Source: Bryopsis sp. KO-2023 | Taxonomy: Eukaryota > Chlorophyta > Ulvophyceae > Bryopsidales > Bryopsidaceae | Length of the DNA stretch: 64,000 bases | Direction: 5' to 3' | NCBI GenBank assembly: GCA_030272585.1 | Contig: BSYQ01000010.1 | Location: forward strand, 3,286,001-3,350,000 | In this document: positions 1 through 13,900 of the stretch, in pieces | How positions within the stretch are numbered: the first letter of the stretch is position 1 | How the letters are laid out: each line of letters opens with the position of its first letter | Made by a program: the position numbers and the translations under genes | The notes under the pieces: generated by a model | The model's database searches: none | What the model was told of the DNA's origin: nothing | The model's input: only the letters and a program-made list of their open reading frames with translations

Positions 1-92
1 CAACGAGTCTCAATTTCCTTTCGAAATCTGAACGAAACCTTAAATCTCAATCTTGAGCCGTGAAATGTTACAATTTTTTTGAATTTGCAAAC

Positions 93-2415
93 CTGGGTTG
101 TTCCGGGCCTGATTCTCTCAAGGGTATCCCTGTCGGTGTGGTAAGCGGCGGCATCCAGGACGGTGGCCATATCTATGCCTGGGAGGCTCCCTCTGTGGTC
201 GGCTGATAACATGCGGAAATCTGTATCGGCCGGAATCAACTTCATGTTGTAAAAGTCCTGTTCCGTTCAATACAAAAAACTACAATTTTCAAGAATCGAA
301 GTCATGTTCGAAAATGACATTGCATAAAAAAAAACGCTGTTTCCTTTTTTCAACAGTTTCTGAGATATTCTACTCCTCCTCCTCCTCCCTGATATCCGCC
401 TCGTTGTCATCAATTATATATTGATTCTATTTATTTATTATTATTTATTCTTTTTATTCTTTTTTTTTTGGGGGGGGGGAGGGGGGGGCGGGAGCCAGGG
501 TCGAAAACAGAAGAGTTGCGCAACGATGTTCAGCAAGAAAAATGTTTGCACTTGATATCGCACATAACAGAAACTGGTTTTGATTGATGATGGCATGCAC
601 CAACCTGTGCTATAACTGATCCTCTCGGGTGCTTCGCCCCTCGGACGAAAGCTTCCATTGTCCATAGGCCAGAGTATTGAAAAACCAGAGGAAACCCACC
701 CGACCCCGTAGATTCCAAATTGATGAAAGCACCAACACGGGGAAGCCACTTGCTCATTTTCATGAATCCATCTGCAGCCTGTTCAACCAAAAACGGCCAA
801 AAAAACTCAATTCGACATATATATATATATATTAACGACAGAGATCTTTTCCACAGGCAATGGAAGCTAATGATAAAGAGTGGCCTTGTCTGATTTTCGT
901 TTCAATATCTTGATGCACAGCTGGATAGCCACGATTTTAAAGGAAAACCACCGCTTGAAATCAGCTGAGATGCATGGTTTCTCCAACAAAACGCGTTTTT
1001 TTTTCCTGTTTCTTATTATGTCTATGGTAAAAGGTGGTGGGTGCATTGCGAGGGAACAGATGAGGAGATGCATCCACATACTTGCATGATGGTCTCTTCG
1101 CCACCGTTGAACAGAAACAGTATCGGGGTTTGGATATCCTTCCCCTCCTCCACAATCGCCCTAGCGATTTCCAGTCCGATAGCAACACAAGCAGCACAGT
1201 CGGAGGCACCTTTCGTAAAATCAATACCCAACATCTCAAAAAGGTGACAAACCCAAGGAATGTATTGTGAAGGATCTAATTTCTTGTCACTGGTTCGTAA
1301 AGAATGAACATGCCGCATTGAGTTTAAAGAGGCAGCGATTGGATGGTCGAGCGAACGCCTCAAACCCTATGAATGCACAATCCTTATCTTCTTTTTTTTC
1401 TTTTTTTTTTTTCCCTTAGTGTTTCTTTTTTTTTTTTTTTTTCCGGAGCACCTGGGGAACCATATGTACTGTCGTAATGCGAATTAACGAGCAGAGCTTT
1501 TTTCCCCTCGGCGCCTTTCGGAGATATGTAGAGCAGGATGTTGGTTAAGTTTCGGTAGGCGTTTGTCACGGGCGTATTGAAAATAACGTCATTCAATGCA
1601 CCGCTCACATCTTCCACATCGACCTGAAAATTTGCAAAATATTGCAAGGATTTTCAGTCTTACTTACGGCATCCGACCACTCATGGAACAAATGTAAAAA
1701 ATGTAAAAAATATGTTCTGAACATCGATTTGGAGCATAGTTTTGTTAAAAATATCCATCCGAGCATCTTCTTCATGCAACAAGCAAAAACAATGGTGCAT
1801 TTCTGTGCCTCCCTGATTTAGACTTTAATAAAACTTTGGTTAAAATGCGAAAAAAACAAAAAAAAACATGCTGTACCTGTGCCGAGAATTGTCCGCTCTT
1901 GGTGGCAAGAGTGGCTAAATGTTCGCATTGCTGTTTGATGTACGCACCCCCTTCTTTCAATCCAGGCGATGAAATCTACCACACGACAAAGCATCCCAAC
2001 CACTGTTTTCGTTTCTCTTGTTTTCCACCTCCTTTCCCCCCCTCGAAGAAAAAACATTCACAATTTGCTGAGGAAGAACTCATCAGTGCAGCCGGCCTTC
2101 ACGCCTGTACTTATGCTTCCACGCCTTGGTGTATTTTATTTTATAAGATTTTTTTTTTCTTTTTTTTTTTGGGGGGGGGGGGGGGGAGGGAGAGGGGGTT
2201 GCCCCAGTGCATCCGTGCTTGCTTTGCTGGTAGCATTCCAACATTATCGATTCTTTTCTACCCCCGGAAGCACTATGGATGTGTTTTCCTTCAGGCTGCT
2301 GCCCCCCACGATCATATCAATGGATGTGTTCGGTGTTCCTACATACCTGCCTGAACCCGATCCTCTTGCTCAAAACATCCACGTGGGTCAATGCTCGAGC
2401 CTCAGAGAATGCGCT
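93..2415 (-). CDS. M28 zinc metallopeptidase, ER metallopeptidase 1 type (3' end beyond window, 5' end unresolved)
   Basis: Partial gene for a zinc aminopeptidase-like M28 protein, a family whose eukaryotic members are multi-pass ER membrane proteins. Exons read on the minus strand: 2415-2347, about 1955-1877, 1623-1452, 1209-1082, 778-605 and 257-93. Seen directly: a zinc-ligand SHYDS motif at the end of exon 1623-1452, joined in phase to GASD of exon 1209-1082, then the FLFNGGEE motif with the catalytic/zinc Glu pair. ADGFMK, AFINLE and AKHPRGSVIAQ follow, then IPADTDF and AAYHT with the last zinc His. Junctions checked have matching phases. An exon linking 2347 to 1955 was not found, nor was an initiator Met. 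The C-terminal membrane half should lie left of base 1. Family call is firm; the 5' model is not. Confidence 0.8.
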
Positions 2416-4115
2416 CTTGGGTGCATCCAACCCCAAGGGTTCACAAGTAGAAAAAACCCACCAAACCGCACCCAAAACCTTCACACACACATAAGAATCA
2501 ACATAAAAATCGGCTCCAGTTCTGCATGTTCTTCCCATCATCGAATCTACCCAGGTGTAATCGTTTTTGGAAAAGAAACGGCTTTTTCCTGGCATTTTAA
2601 ACACCAAAATAAAAGACCAGCCACACTCCCTGCTCTACACTCATCGTGTTTCGTTTTTTTTGTGCAAATGATATGCTTTCTTGAAGGCACCATTCCCCAC
2701 CACCACCACTAATAATCATGTATGCTCATCAAATCACCATAAAAACGCCCCATTCACCCCACCCCATCCCCAATCTACATCATTGCATCGAGTTTCGGAT
2801 ATAAAGACATATTCTACTGCTCGATTACACGTTCACCCGACATTGGTTTCGATGGTTTCGTCGATCGACGAATTCACTCCCTCTCACCACAAGAACATGG
2901 TACAGGGCGAACAGGCCTATCACGCCACAGCGACCGTGTCTTTTATCCTTCGCTTCTTCCTCTGTATCGATGCGGGGGGGCCTTCCGTTGACATTCCCCT
3001 CCCTCCCTCGTTTCGATCGGTGACGCATCACAACGCAAAACAAAAAGGAGGCCGAAGGAGCGCGAGTCGTTGATAGCGATGCAAAACGGAGGGGAATGTC
3101 ACAAAACCAGGAAACGTCACAACGGTGGGGGAGCTCCAGCAGGGCAGATCTTTCGGGCGGTCAAGGTCGCCACTGCCAACAGATGATTCATTCCATATGT
3201 ATTTGTGCATCTTGAAGAGGTGTGGTCCTACCATTCACCTAATTTCACGTACTCAACCATCCAATCAAGGTTCGTAAGCGTCAGTAGGCGTTAAGTATTG
3301 GGGGAAGTGATGCCCATTCGCTCTTCGAAGCGAAAAACGCGGTTATGGCTCTCCCACGGCAACAGACAGCGACTGGGGCAAACTACAACGTTTGTTTTAG
3401 GCGGCGCCGCGTCAGCTCTCCTCGATCGGTATTTTTTGGCAGAGGCGTCGCGAGCCACCGGAATAGCTGCTTGTCGATCCCTTCTACCGGGGCCTCCACC
3501 GCCACACGTAACATATCGCTTCGTGCCAGCCGAGAAGAGGGCTCGAACTCCAACGTAAGCGGAAGTGAGTGCGGTTTCCACTCCCCGTTGGGGGTTTTTC
3601 CTATCAGCAGCTTTGTCATACGAAAACGTCACGTGACGACGATAGTTCGTGGGAAAAGATAAGCCCGTTTGAGCTTTTCATGGAGGAAAGGTCGAGTTTG
3701 TTTATTAATAAACTATGAAAACTGAGGGGGTTGAAGCAGGGTATTGTCGAGAGCGCCATAGAAGAACGACCAGGGTGCAGCTCTCGTGTTTAATCATTTG
3801 GCCAACCACCTTTTTCTGTATTGGTTCGAAACCCTTGAATAATAAAGAGAGGCTATTACTAATCAGGCACCCCTTCCGTTCTCCCTGCAGCTTTTCACTG
3901 TGGTTGTATGTTCATTTCTTGGTGGTTTTGGAATCAGGAAACTTGCCTTCACATGCACAGATTAAAAAAAATAAAAAAAAATAAAATGAAATGAAAGTCT
4001 TCTGGAACATCAGAGTTGTTGTGATCCTTCTCTTTTTGGAATTGTTTTTGTCGTTTTTAATTGGAAATTTTGATTATTTGACGTTTAATGTGAGCTTGAT
4101 TGGTGATTTCTGTGG
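2416..4115. other. Intergenic region, possible 5' parts of the M28 gene and transporter promoter
   Basis: No exon could be supported here. About 2820-3660 is more GC- and CpG-rich than its surroundings and open in several frames on both strands, as expected of a promoter or 5' exon region. It may hold the missing N-terminal exon of the M28 peptidase on the minus strand. From 3960 to 4115 the sequence is AT-rich leader in front of the sugar transporter start. Confidence 0.35.
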
Positions 4116-6987
4116 ATGGTGAAGGTGGGAGAATCTCCTGAAGTTGAGATAACAGCGATGGCTAATACTGATTCCTCAGAGCCGCTGTTGGCTAAAGCAT
4201 CCTCAAGGGACATCGATTACATAAGAACAGCCTTCCTCTTTTTCTTTCCTGCGGTAAGAGCAAAAATTTTTTTGTTTTTTTTCCCCAGAAAAAATAGTTT
4301 TTTCCTCAATGTTCAAGGAGTATTCTTGTTAAAACCAAAACCATTCCTTATCACCACATTTTTTGGTGCCTTTTCGACTTGAGATGTTCTGATTTTGAAC
4401 TACAGCCAGGGTTGACCCCAACCCGTGTTTCCTACAACATTCGGTAAAAATCATAACACGTGATCTTGTGGATTTGTCCCGACGGCTGAAATCTGACTCC
4501 TTTGCGTTTTTTCTGTAATGAATTTCGTGTGCACTTCAGCTAGGGGGTTTGCTGTTTGGATTCGACATCGGAGCCACCTCTGGAGCAATCGTATCGCTGA
4601 CTTCATTGACCACGAGTGGCACTGACTGGTAAGCACCTGTGTTCTAATTCGGATGCATCTCTCCTTTTTCGCATTCAGCATCTGTGATAGTTTTTTTTTA
4701 CCAACCTGGAAAAAATATAACTTTAACGTTAGGTGTGATGACTTCTTTATGCGAAAAGCCTTGAAAGAATGTAAAAAAAACATCAAAAGAATCCAGTGCG
4801 ATGCTCCAGTGTGAACAGACAAAATCGATGAAAAAGATATTTAACGTATTTTCTGCGCTTCCCATTTGTTCCCTTAAATTGAGGTCTGTTTGATTATGTA
4901 GGGGTCCTGCACTTTCAGACTTCCAAGTGGGGTCGGTCGTCAGTTCTTCCCTTTTTGGAGCTCTGGTTGGATCTGTTGGAGCCTTTTTTGTGGGGGACAA
5001 ACTCGGCCGGAAAAAGGAACTGTTGCTGGCTGCAGGTTTATATGGTAAGCTTTCCTTCCCCCCGTGTGGGTGAGAAAAAAAAAGAAGAAAAATACGACAA
5101 GGAAACTCAGGGTGTTCCAGATGTTTGAATCGATGAATGTGGGAGACAGTTGAGGCAGACATACTACTCGAACTCTAAAGAGTTTGTGAACATAGGGTTG
5201 GGAGCTGGGATTGCTTCCACCGCCGCCGATTATCCTTTGTTGATGGCCGGCCGAGGGCTGTACGGACTGGCGATCGGATTCGCCATGCATGCAGCCCCTG
5301 CCTACATTGCCGAGACGGCCCCTGCCAAGCTCAGGGGCTTGTTGATCAGTTTGAAGGAAGCTTTCATCGTTGGAGGCATTTTGCTTGGGTACCTGGGCTC
5401 TTATTTTCTGGTGGATGCGTCGGCGGGGTGGAGGGGGATGTATGGAATCGCCATCCCGATTGCAGTGGCCTTCGGGATTGGAATGGTATGATCACCACAC
5501 AACTTCTTATCCCCTTTTGTTTTAATCTGAAGTCAAGCTATGTACCTAAAAGAAGGGTTGGATATTCCTTGTGGATGAGACATTGTCAACATTTCAGGAG
5601 GCTTTTTTTTAATTTTTTTTATTTAAAGAAATGGATAAGTAAATATATGTTTATGTGTATCTACATATGGTGTCACAAGAAAATAACCAGGTGTTTGCGA
5701 ACCACTTTTCAGTTGCTTTTACCGGAGTCTCCTCGTTGGTTGATGCTATCTGGTGCTGGGGAAGACCCAGCCAGAAAGGCGCTCCAAGATTGCAGAGGAA
5801 ACGTCGACGGCCGAGACGCCATGATCGAGGCTGACCTGAAAGCGATGGCAGACACTGTGCAAGTCAATGGCTCTGGGTCTGCCGTGGATTTCTCAAAGCT
5901 GCTGGAGAAGAAGAATGCCAAGCCGCTGTACATCGGACTCTCGTTGATGTTTTTTCAGCAGATCACTGGACAGCCATCGGTGTTGTATTATGCCGCGAAG
6001 ATATTTCAAGATGCTGGATTTGCTGGGGAGCAAGCTGCCACAGGTCTGTTTTCATGTTTCTTTTTTTTTTCAATGTTCACTGAATAACTACAGAAAGCGT
6101 TGCAGTGGGGTAAAGATCGCCAATGAGCTCGATCAACACTTTGGATTACAACCAGTTGATTGTTGTTTTCCCCCTTCGAAGCATATCTAGCAACTCAACC
6201 TCTTGAGTGTTTGTTTCGGCTTGTTGTGATGATTTTTTACAGGTGTTTCTGTGGTGTTGGGGGGCTTCAAATTGCTTATGACCAGCGTAGCAGCGTTTTC
6301 GGTGGATTCATTGGGTAGGAGACCGTTGCTGCTCTGGGGGGTGAGTGGAATAGTGGTGTCCCTAATCACTCTGGGGAGTGTGCAAACCGTTTTATCAGGA
6401 GGAGCTGTCGGGCCTATCGTTTGGGTCAATGTCGTGGCGCTGCTGCTTTATGTGGGATGCTATCAGGTAGGGTCAACTGTTGTGTTCTGTAGTGTTTTGT
6501 TTTTGTATGGTTTTCCGAATATCGGTTCACATTACGGCGCTTTAAGAGTTTTTTCCCAGTGAAATCTGGCCAAATTAGGCTTCATTGCCTAATATATATA
6601 TATATATATAAAAGAGGTCCCAGGACTGCAACTGTACACACACTCTGCGTTGAAAAATGTATTTGTGGTTGCTGTGTCAAATCATCGCAGATCAGTTTTG
6701 GTCCGGTGAGCTGGCTGTTGGTGGGGGAGGTTTTCCCGTTGGAGGTGAGGGGGCAGGCCGCTGCCCTGGCAACATTTGTCAATTTTGGTACGAATTTCTT
6801 GGTGAGCTTGGTGCTCCCCGTGCTTCAGTCCGGTCTGGGCCTCGGAAATACCTACTTCGTGTTTTCCATCTTGGGGATGGCTGCCGTTTTCAGCATATTC
6901 GCAACGGTGCCGGAAACAAAGGGCAAAACCTTGGAGGAAATCGAGGCTTTGTGGAGTGAAGAGGATGCTGAAAAGGGCGGAGTTTGA
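4116..6987 (+). CDS. MFS sugar transporter, plant xylose/proton-symporter-like (503 aa)
   Basis: Complete model: exons 4116-4253, 4540-4628, 4902-5044, 5196-5485, 5713-6043, 6243-6466, 6691-6987; all introns GT-AG, sum 1512 nt, one uninterrupted frame. It encodes a 12-helix major facilitator of the sugar porter family, moving a hexose or pentose across a membrane, probably with protons. Visible signatures: GGLLFGFDIGATSGA in helix 1, the GDKLGRKKE loop between helices 2 and 3, the AMHAAPAYIAETAP and PAKLRG stretch, PESPRWL after helix 6, QQITGQPSVLYYA in helix 7, DSLGRRPLL after helix 8, and the C-terminal PETKGKTLEEIE. The helix 1 and AMHAAP wording resembles plant proteins annotated as chloroplastic or vacuolar D-xylose symporter-like. 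Substrate and membrane are inferred. The first 46 residues are hydrophilic, with no clear transit peptide. Confidence 0.93.
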
Positions 6988-9084
6988 CTTGGGATTATTT
7001 CTTGCTAGGTTTTTGTCTGATATATCTATTTTTATGTTGTGACACATTTTTTTGGGGCCCTTCTTCACTGATATGGAAGAAGGGGAAGCTCCTGGGGCTA
7101 GCTGGGTGATTTTATTTTGCGACATCGCTTTATTGAGCTCTGTTATCAGTCCATCGATTTTATCAGAGCATTACATCATTTTTTTGTTTTAACCTTTGTT
7201 CAATTCAGACTCTCCCTGTGTTTTTTTTCGAGGGGATTGATTGAGGATGTCTTTTCGTGTTGTGGCTACTCTTTCAAGTGATGTGAGTTCGATCGGTAGC
7301 ACATCATTGTAAGACTCTTTCTTAAAACAGACAGAAAAAAACACACATGCAATTCTCAGTCATCTCCTCATGGTTATGGACATCAAACTAATGTGTGATG
7401 TCTTGTGATGGGATGGAGTCTTTCCATTGGGCTCTGGTGGTTTCATCCTTCAAGATTCCAAACTTGTTAAATCGAGGCAATCGCCCCATGCAGCCCGTCC
7501 ATTATGCAAGTGAGTGATGTGGCCTATCCTTCAAGTTGTCCCGACTATTGTTGTTTCATGCAACTGCTACTTTCGGCCATACAACAAACAGCATATCGAA
7601 GCTTACAGACAGACCTAGAAAGAACTGAAAGAGGATTTTTTCCTTGCTACCAAGATCCGATTTGTACTGAAAATAATCTCATCCAATTGGGTCTTGACAC
7701 AACACAACTTTTGAACACCACCAACACGGTGATGTCTATAGGTCAATCGAATGAACGAATCAGGCAGGATTGGGTTTGATTCATATAATGAAGTGGGGGG
7801 ATATATTGGTTGAGTCTGTCTGCAAATAGAGGAGAATGGATGTGTGGCACTCTTGATGCACCCATTTTTATACTCATGAATGCTTGACTGGATTTTAGCA
7901 GGGTGCAAGGATAAAATGTCTTCACACTCTGTATGAGAACACCTTTTTGCAAGGTCACCTTGTAAAAAGCAACTATGCTAAACACCTCGCTTTAAAACCA
8001 CACAGTGTGGACTACCTTCCAGCAAGGAAATGTTATTGTGGCTGTCGTGGTTTCCTGGCCGGCTCAATTCCAACCCCTCCCGCCTCCTCAAGCTGGCATC
8101 CTCCACACGCAACTGCACTGTTGCGATGTCTTTGTCCCCACAGTGCATCGACTCTTTGCTGGAGTGGGGGGTTATCATACACGCGAACGCGCGTTCCCCC
8201 AAACATAGCCCAAAAATCCCTTTTCGACCAGGAAGTAATCGATTTCGAGGACGCAGATATTTCTGTTCGGCGCTCTGTTGGCCACAAAATATCTATCACA
8301 GCAAAAATCACGTGAACGGCGCAAACACCGACCCTGTTTGTGTGTTTCTTACCAAACCACAATTCATCCCCCGTTTTTTACGTTTTTTTACGCTTCTCGG
8401 ACGTGGCGTGTGACGAGGCCACAGCTCGCAGAAGTGTGAACCCAAACGCGGCTCCCTGGAAAAACCTCTGCCTCACATCAGCCGCGTCAAAGCACTTTTT
8501 CCCTCGTCGATTTCGCTTTTTTTCCTTCCCCTCACACCGTCCGCGGTTCCCTTCGTTGCCAAAAAAACCAAAACAGCTCTTCGTGGTGGAAAGGCGAAGG
8601 GTGAGGAGGGAAGCTCGACTCGTGTGTTGGAAGAATTGGTGGACTGCTGGTGTTCTGCTGCGTGTTCCGTGTTTTGTGTTTTGGTGTCCCTGGCTCGCTT
8701 GGCTCGATTCGGGTGGTGTGGGAACGTGAGGTACGGTCAGTTGCGACAGGCAAACGAACAAGAATGTGTTTGGTTGGCTTCTGTGCTCTGGTTTTTCGAC
8801 ATTTCACCAGTGCAGGGAAGGGTTCGGCAGAATGGGGACACCAGAGGTCCAGGAGCTTAACTGTAGTTTTCTTTCGGGGTGAACGGGTTGGGATGGAGTG
8901 GTAGTGGGGAGGGGAACGTACGATATCTCAAGCGCGCGTTCGATCGCGTGAAACCGACGGCGTGACGGCTGGACTGGATTTTGCTTTTTTTTTTTTCTGT
9001 TTCCGCGTGTCTAAGTTAAACAATAGGTTTTTACCTTTTTTTGGGAAGTGCACAATGGTTCAGTAAAAGATCGATTCAGTTGTC
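6988..9084. other. Intergenic region (2.1 kb)
   Basis: No gene supported. 6988-8000 is T/A-rich and probably holds the 3' UTR of the transporter. 8000-9060 is GC-richer with many CpGs and pyrimidine runs, typical here of promoter regions, and lies directly upstream of the RING gene. Short open frames at 8005-8760 overlap each other on both strands and show no recognisable domain. Confidence 0.4.
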
Positions 9085-10972
9085 ATGGATGGAAAATTAG
9101 TCGTGCTGAACCCGTGGTTGGTCTGGTGCTGCAGGAACATGCAGGATTGGAACGAATTCTCATTCCCGGTGGCTGCGACGAACGGCATGACTGACATGGG
9201 ACCTTTCCCGATCCACCACCACCGGCGCCGCCGATTCTCCGAAGAGGCACAGCGAACAGCGTTGTCGAAGGTACGGCGGCCTAACTCCCCTTCGCGTCAA
9301 TCTATTCTTTTTGTTCTTTTTGTTCTTTTTTGTTTTGTTTTTTTTTTTTTGGGGGGGGGGGGGATTTCCTTACAGGGAACAAAATTTGAAAGATGTAAAA
9401 ATGGAATTTCTTTGAAATTTTCTCATTTGAAGCACACATACGAATTAAAAAATATATATTTTATTATTTTATCATTTATTTTTTTTGTTGGGGGGAAAAA
9501 GAGAATGGATTTCTTTTTCATTGCAGCATGATATGGAGGAGACGTCCATTGCTCTGGAAATCTGTTCGGCTTTGGAAATAAAGGAAGACCAGATCGGAAA
9601 GGAAATGGAGGAACTAAAGCTGGCGCAAAAAACTTGCAGAAATGCACTCGAAATGATTCGTAGGGAAGAAGCCTCTTGGAGGGAAAAATTGGACATCATC
9701 AAAAGAAAAATGATCGTCGCTGAAAACAAGAAACGGGAGACGGATGTGATGCTCAAATTGCATACGACTTTGGCAAGCTCCAAGACTGTTTCGGGAACCG
9801 TAAGGTCAGCCTTGTTTATTTATTTGCTGAAATCTGTGTGCTGCCACTCGCTGGCAGCTGGGGGGGGGAAATGTCGAGGATAATTTTAGCATCGGTTGGA
9901 GCAGAGAGACAATTCTTTAGAATTTTCTCGATGAAGGCCGGATGTCTGACCAGAATCGGAAATCGACCAGAAATTCTGGAAACTGCAGACAGAAACTGAA
10001 ATAGTCAGATTTTTTGGTGTGCATTTTACCGTGGCCTATCGTAAATTTTTTCTCATTGTTTCTGATATTCATGTTAAAAGAACATGGATTTAGATATGAA
10101 TTTGTGTACGTGTATATGTGTTTTGGGAGGTTTTGTCGGAAGCTGTAGTGATCCTCTTTTTTGCCTTGATGCCGTTTTGCATGTGTGTTCTTGGGGTTAT
10201 TTAAACTGGTATCGACAGTGAAAAACTCTTTTCGAGGGGTAACAGAAATTAAAACCGATTTTATTTTTTACACAGGAATGTGCAAAAAATTCTTGCAGAT
10301 GACGTTCCAAGAGATGTGCAGGTACACAAACCGCCCACATCAATTCAAACTGCTGTATTTGTAGCTTTTTTTCCGTTGCTGTTCGTGCAATTTTTTGACG
10401 CCCCTTTGTTGAAGCTGTTATAATAGACTCATTGAAATATTGAGTAGGCCCGAAACAAACACACCACCAACCCGCAAAAGTTGCAGAAGTTGGTGAAGCT
10501 TGCTTGTTATTTCCTGCTTGGCCCTTTTTTTCTATTTTTTTGTGTGTGTGTGTGTGTGGGGGAGGTGATCGAGTAGCATCCTGTGTGTGGATGGCCCATT
10601 GCTTTTTTTTTTTTTTTTAATTTATTAGGGGAGGGGGTTTCTCTGTGATTTCCTTCTGTCCAATTTGTTATTTTCACTCACTTTTTACACCCATATGTTT
10701 TTTTTGCACAGGTCATGGTGGTGGATTGTTTGAACGACCGGCACACCGCGAGTGCCAAGGAGTGCGTTGTTTGCATGACAGATTTCACTGCGGAGGATCT
10801 GCTTTCCGCGAAAACGAACGAGCGATGTCGGCACACGGTGTATCCCTGTGGGCACTCCGCGCTGTGCGGGAGGTGTGCCAAACGTATCTACCAAACGACC
10901 CGTACCTGCCCTCTCTGCAGAGCATTCATGACCAAAAGGCCGAGAATCTTCCGACCTGGTCGTCAACAGTGA
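9085..10972 (+). CDS. Coiled-coil RING-finger protein, putative E3 ubiquitin ligase (256 aa)
   Basis: Exons 9085-9270, 9527-9804, 10276-10321 and 10712-10972, in continuous phase (771 nt). A second in-frame ATG at 9138 is an alternative start and would remove 18 residues that look atypical. The middle exon encodes a Glu/Lys-rich helix of about 90 residues (HDMEETSIALEIC to SSKTVSGT) that should form a coiled coil. The last exon holds a C-terminal C3HC4 RING: CVVC, then PCGH, LCGRC and CPLC, with a basic tail. C-terminal RING after a coiled coil is the layout of many single-subunit E3 ligases that dimerise through the coil. No substrate-binding or membrane segment is visible. E3 activity is inferred from the RING only. 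Confidence 0.85.
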
Positions 10973-13900
10973 AAAATTCGATTGGGAAGGGGTGGGGGGG
11001 AAAAAAACAAGCATGCAGTACATACGCACAACCCCTCTATCCCCCCCCCTCTCTCTTTGAAAAAGAGAACCAAAAATGAGAAAAGAGTGAGTGGAAGACT
11101 AGGAAACTTAGGAACGCCAAGAAAAAGAGTGAGAGAGAGTGAGAAAAGAAGTGTGGGGATGGGGGAGAGAGGGATCTGGGTTGGTTATGTGGGAGGGGGG
11201 CGGGGTGGGGGGGTTGGAAAGAGCTAAAATGAAGGAATGGCCTCCAAGGAAGAAAAACAATTCAAAAAAAAAAGAGAAAAATATATAGAGATTCCCTTGT
11301 GCCATCGTTTCATCGAAAAGTTTTGGCCTTTTTTTTTCCCTTTTTGGCTCCCTGCCCTTGCCGTTCCCTGGTTGACCTCCCTATCTCCCGCTCTTGGTTG
11401 GATCTATTCATTGGAGGGAATGATTTTTGCTTTTCTTTTTATTATTAAAAAAAGTAATCCCGACACACTTAAAATTACACACGCTTTCCACTCCTCACGC
11501 ATATATATATACATCAGAAAACAGGCTGGCAGATTGAGTGTGTAGGAAATTCCCTGTGCCCGTTTTTACAAGAAGGAAAAGAAAATGAGATTGGGTTTTG
11601 TAGCTTGTTCTGTTTTCTGTTTTTTCGTTTTTCGTTTTTTTTTTTTTTTTTGAAAGGGGAAGGGTGGAGGGGTTGCTACATGTCCCGACTATTCAAATTA
11701 TCATGCAAGTTAAACGCCCATTTTTACGTGACGGTCCGTTTCCATCCTCATCAGTGATTTCTATCAAGAAAAAGAGGAAAAAAAATTGAGTGAAAAGGAG
11801 TGGGGGGGGAAAAAAAGACGAGGAAAAAAAAGGAAGCATCTAGATATGATTTGCGGGGGAGAGTATGGGAAAAGAGTTCAGGTAGGAAAAACGAGGGTTT
11901 TCCTAACGAACAGAGCGGTTTAATTCAAAAAAACAAAAGAAGTGGAATGGGAGGATTGGGTTTTGGGGGGTGGAAGTGTGGGGAGTATTTTTAAAGTTTT
12001 AATATTGGTTGGATTTGTATGGATCCGTCAAGAGGTTCGCATGAATCTGTGACAGGAAGGTAGTTTGTCATGACCCCAAAAAGAAAAAAAAAAAGGAAAA
12101 AAAAAAGTTTCGCGATTTGGGGGAGAGGGAGAGAGAAGGGGGGAAAGGAGAAAAAAAAAGCAGAGAATGGAAGCCAAACATAGTGGTTTTATGAAAAGAG
12201 GGGAAAAAAAAAGACGGATAACGGGAAAAGAGAGAAAAGATTTGGTGGCTGACGACAGAAAGATGGGGGGGGGGGGTTGAAAAGAGGGAAAAGAGAAGTC
12301 AGAGAACCACGTTTCGTTTGCCCAAAAAGGAAAGAAGAAAAATGGCGAACATGGTTTTCCGAAGCAGGTGAGTTGACTCCCTTTTTTTGGGGGGGGAGAG
12401 TTATATTTTGCCTGCGTTTTTGTCATTTCATTTACGTTACTTTCGAGGGACGGGGTTTCTTGTGGGGCGATGTCTGTGGGGTTTTGAAATTATCCTGGTA
12501 CGCTGTATATATTCACAAAAATATACAGTAGAGAAAAGGATTAACACACGTGCGCTTACACCTCTCTCTTTTTACACATATAGGCATACTGGCAAGCAAA
12601 AAAAGAAAAGAAAAAAAAAAAAGGAAAAAGTTCAAGAAAAAAAAGTATAAAAATGAAAGAAACAGGAGTGGAAAAAATATATATGTATTACAACCCAGAG
12701 CGACTCTTCCATTGTCAGGTCTTGAGTTTTTCGTTTTCGTGGGTTTTAGCCAAAAAAAAAAGCAAGGGGCCAACTTTTTCAAGCTATATTAGCGAAAAAA
12801 ATAAATGTTGAAAAAAAAAACTGGTCGGCCGGTTTTCTTTTTTTTGTGTGTGTGTTTTTCCTTGTATCAAATCCGATTCGATTTGATTGGATCAAAGAAA
12901 AGATAGAAAGATAGCAAAAGAGTGAGAGAGAAAAAGAGTGAAAAAAAGAAAAGAGTGAGAGAGACTAAGCTAAAGCAAACACAAAAGCAAAAAAAAAGGT
13001 CAGTATTGCAGGATGCTCTTTTGACTGAGCTAAAAGAAAACGATATGAGAGGGGAGGGGGTATATTATATATATAATATATATAATATGTGGGTCGAAAG
13101 TGTTTTTATTCAAAGGAAAAGAAATCTCAAAAAAAAAAACAAAAAAAAATGATCATTTGCTCTTTTTGTGTATCTGTGAGGGGTTTCCTTTTCATCGGGG
13201 GAAAAAAGAAACCCTGTTTTTTCAATCACATGTTCAAATTTCAGCTTCTTAACATAAAGTCGATGCACGGAAGTGATATAGAAAATCTTGGGGGGGTGGG
13301 GGGTATATTATACAAAACAAAACAAAAATTCGGTGGTGATGGTTTTCTTAGTGCCTGAAATGGGCTAGGGCTCCAATCCTTTTTTGTTTCTTTCCTTTTT
13401 TTTTCCTTTTTTATGAAGAGGGTGTGGGGTTGTTTCAAAACATATGTGTTTTGGGCGTCCCTCTCTCTCTTTTTTTAATGCAGCACCCACACCCACATAT
13501 ATACGTGTGGGTGTTTTTGTGGAGGGAGAGTGGAAATATCTTGAAAAAAAAAAAGGCTTGAGAAAATGGTTAAAGCTTTTTTTTTTATACGAACGCTTAC
13601 TGAATTCACATTTGATTTCGGTGGGTTGCTGAGAATTCACCTTGAAAAAAAGTTAAAAAGAAGGAAAGAAAGTTAAACAAAAAAAAAGGGAGTCGGGAAA
13701 AGGAAAAAAAGAGAGTCGGGAGGAGATGAGGGAAGGATGGAATGCAAAATGAAAAACTTACTGGGGGGAGGGACCGAGGGCAGGGGGGTTCTGGGAAATG
13801 CAAGTCTTGTTCGTTTTGAGATATTCTGTCTTGTTTTACCTTTCATACATTTTACCTTCCATAGTGTCGTCTTTTCTCCTCATTTTGTGTCTTTTTTTCG

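Noticed and set aside
1969..2712. 247-codon plus-strand open frame
   Set aside because: It runs through a T/G homopolymer and across the minus-strand M28 exons; the product is low complexity.
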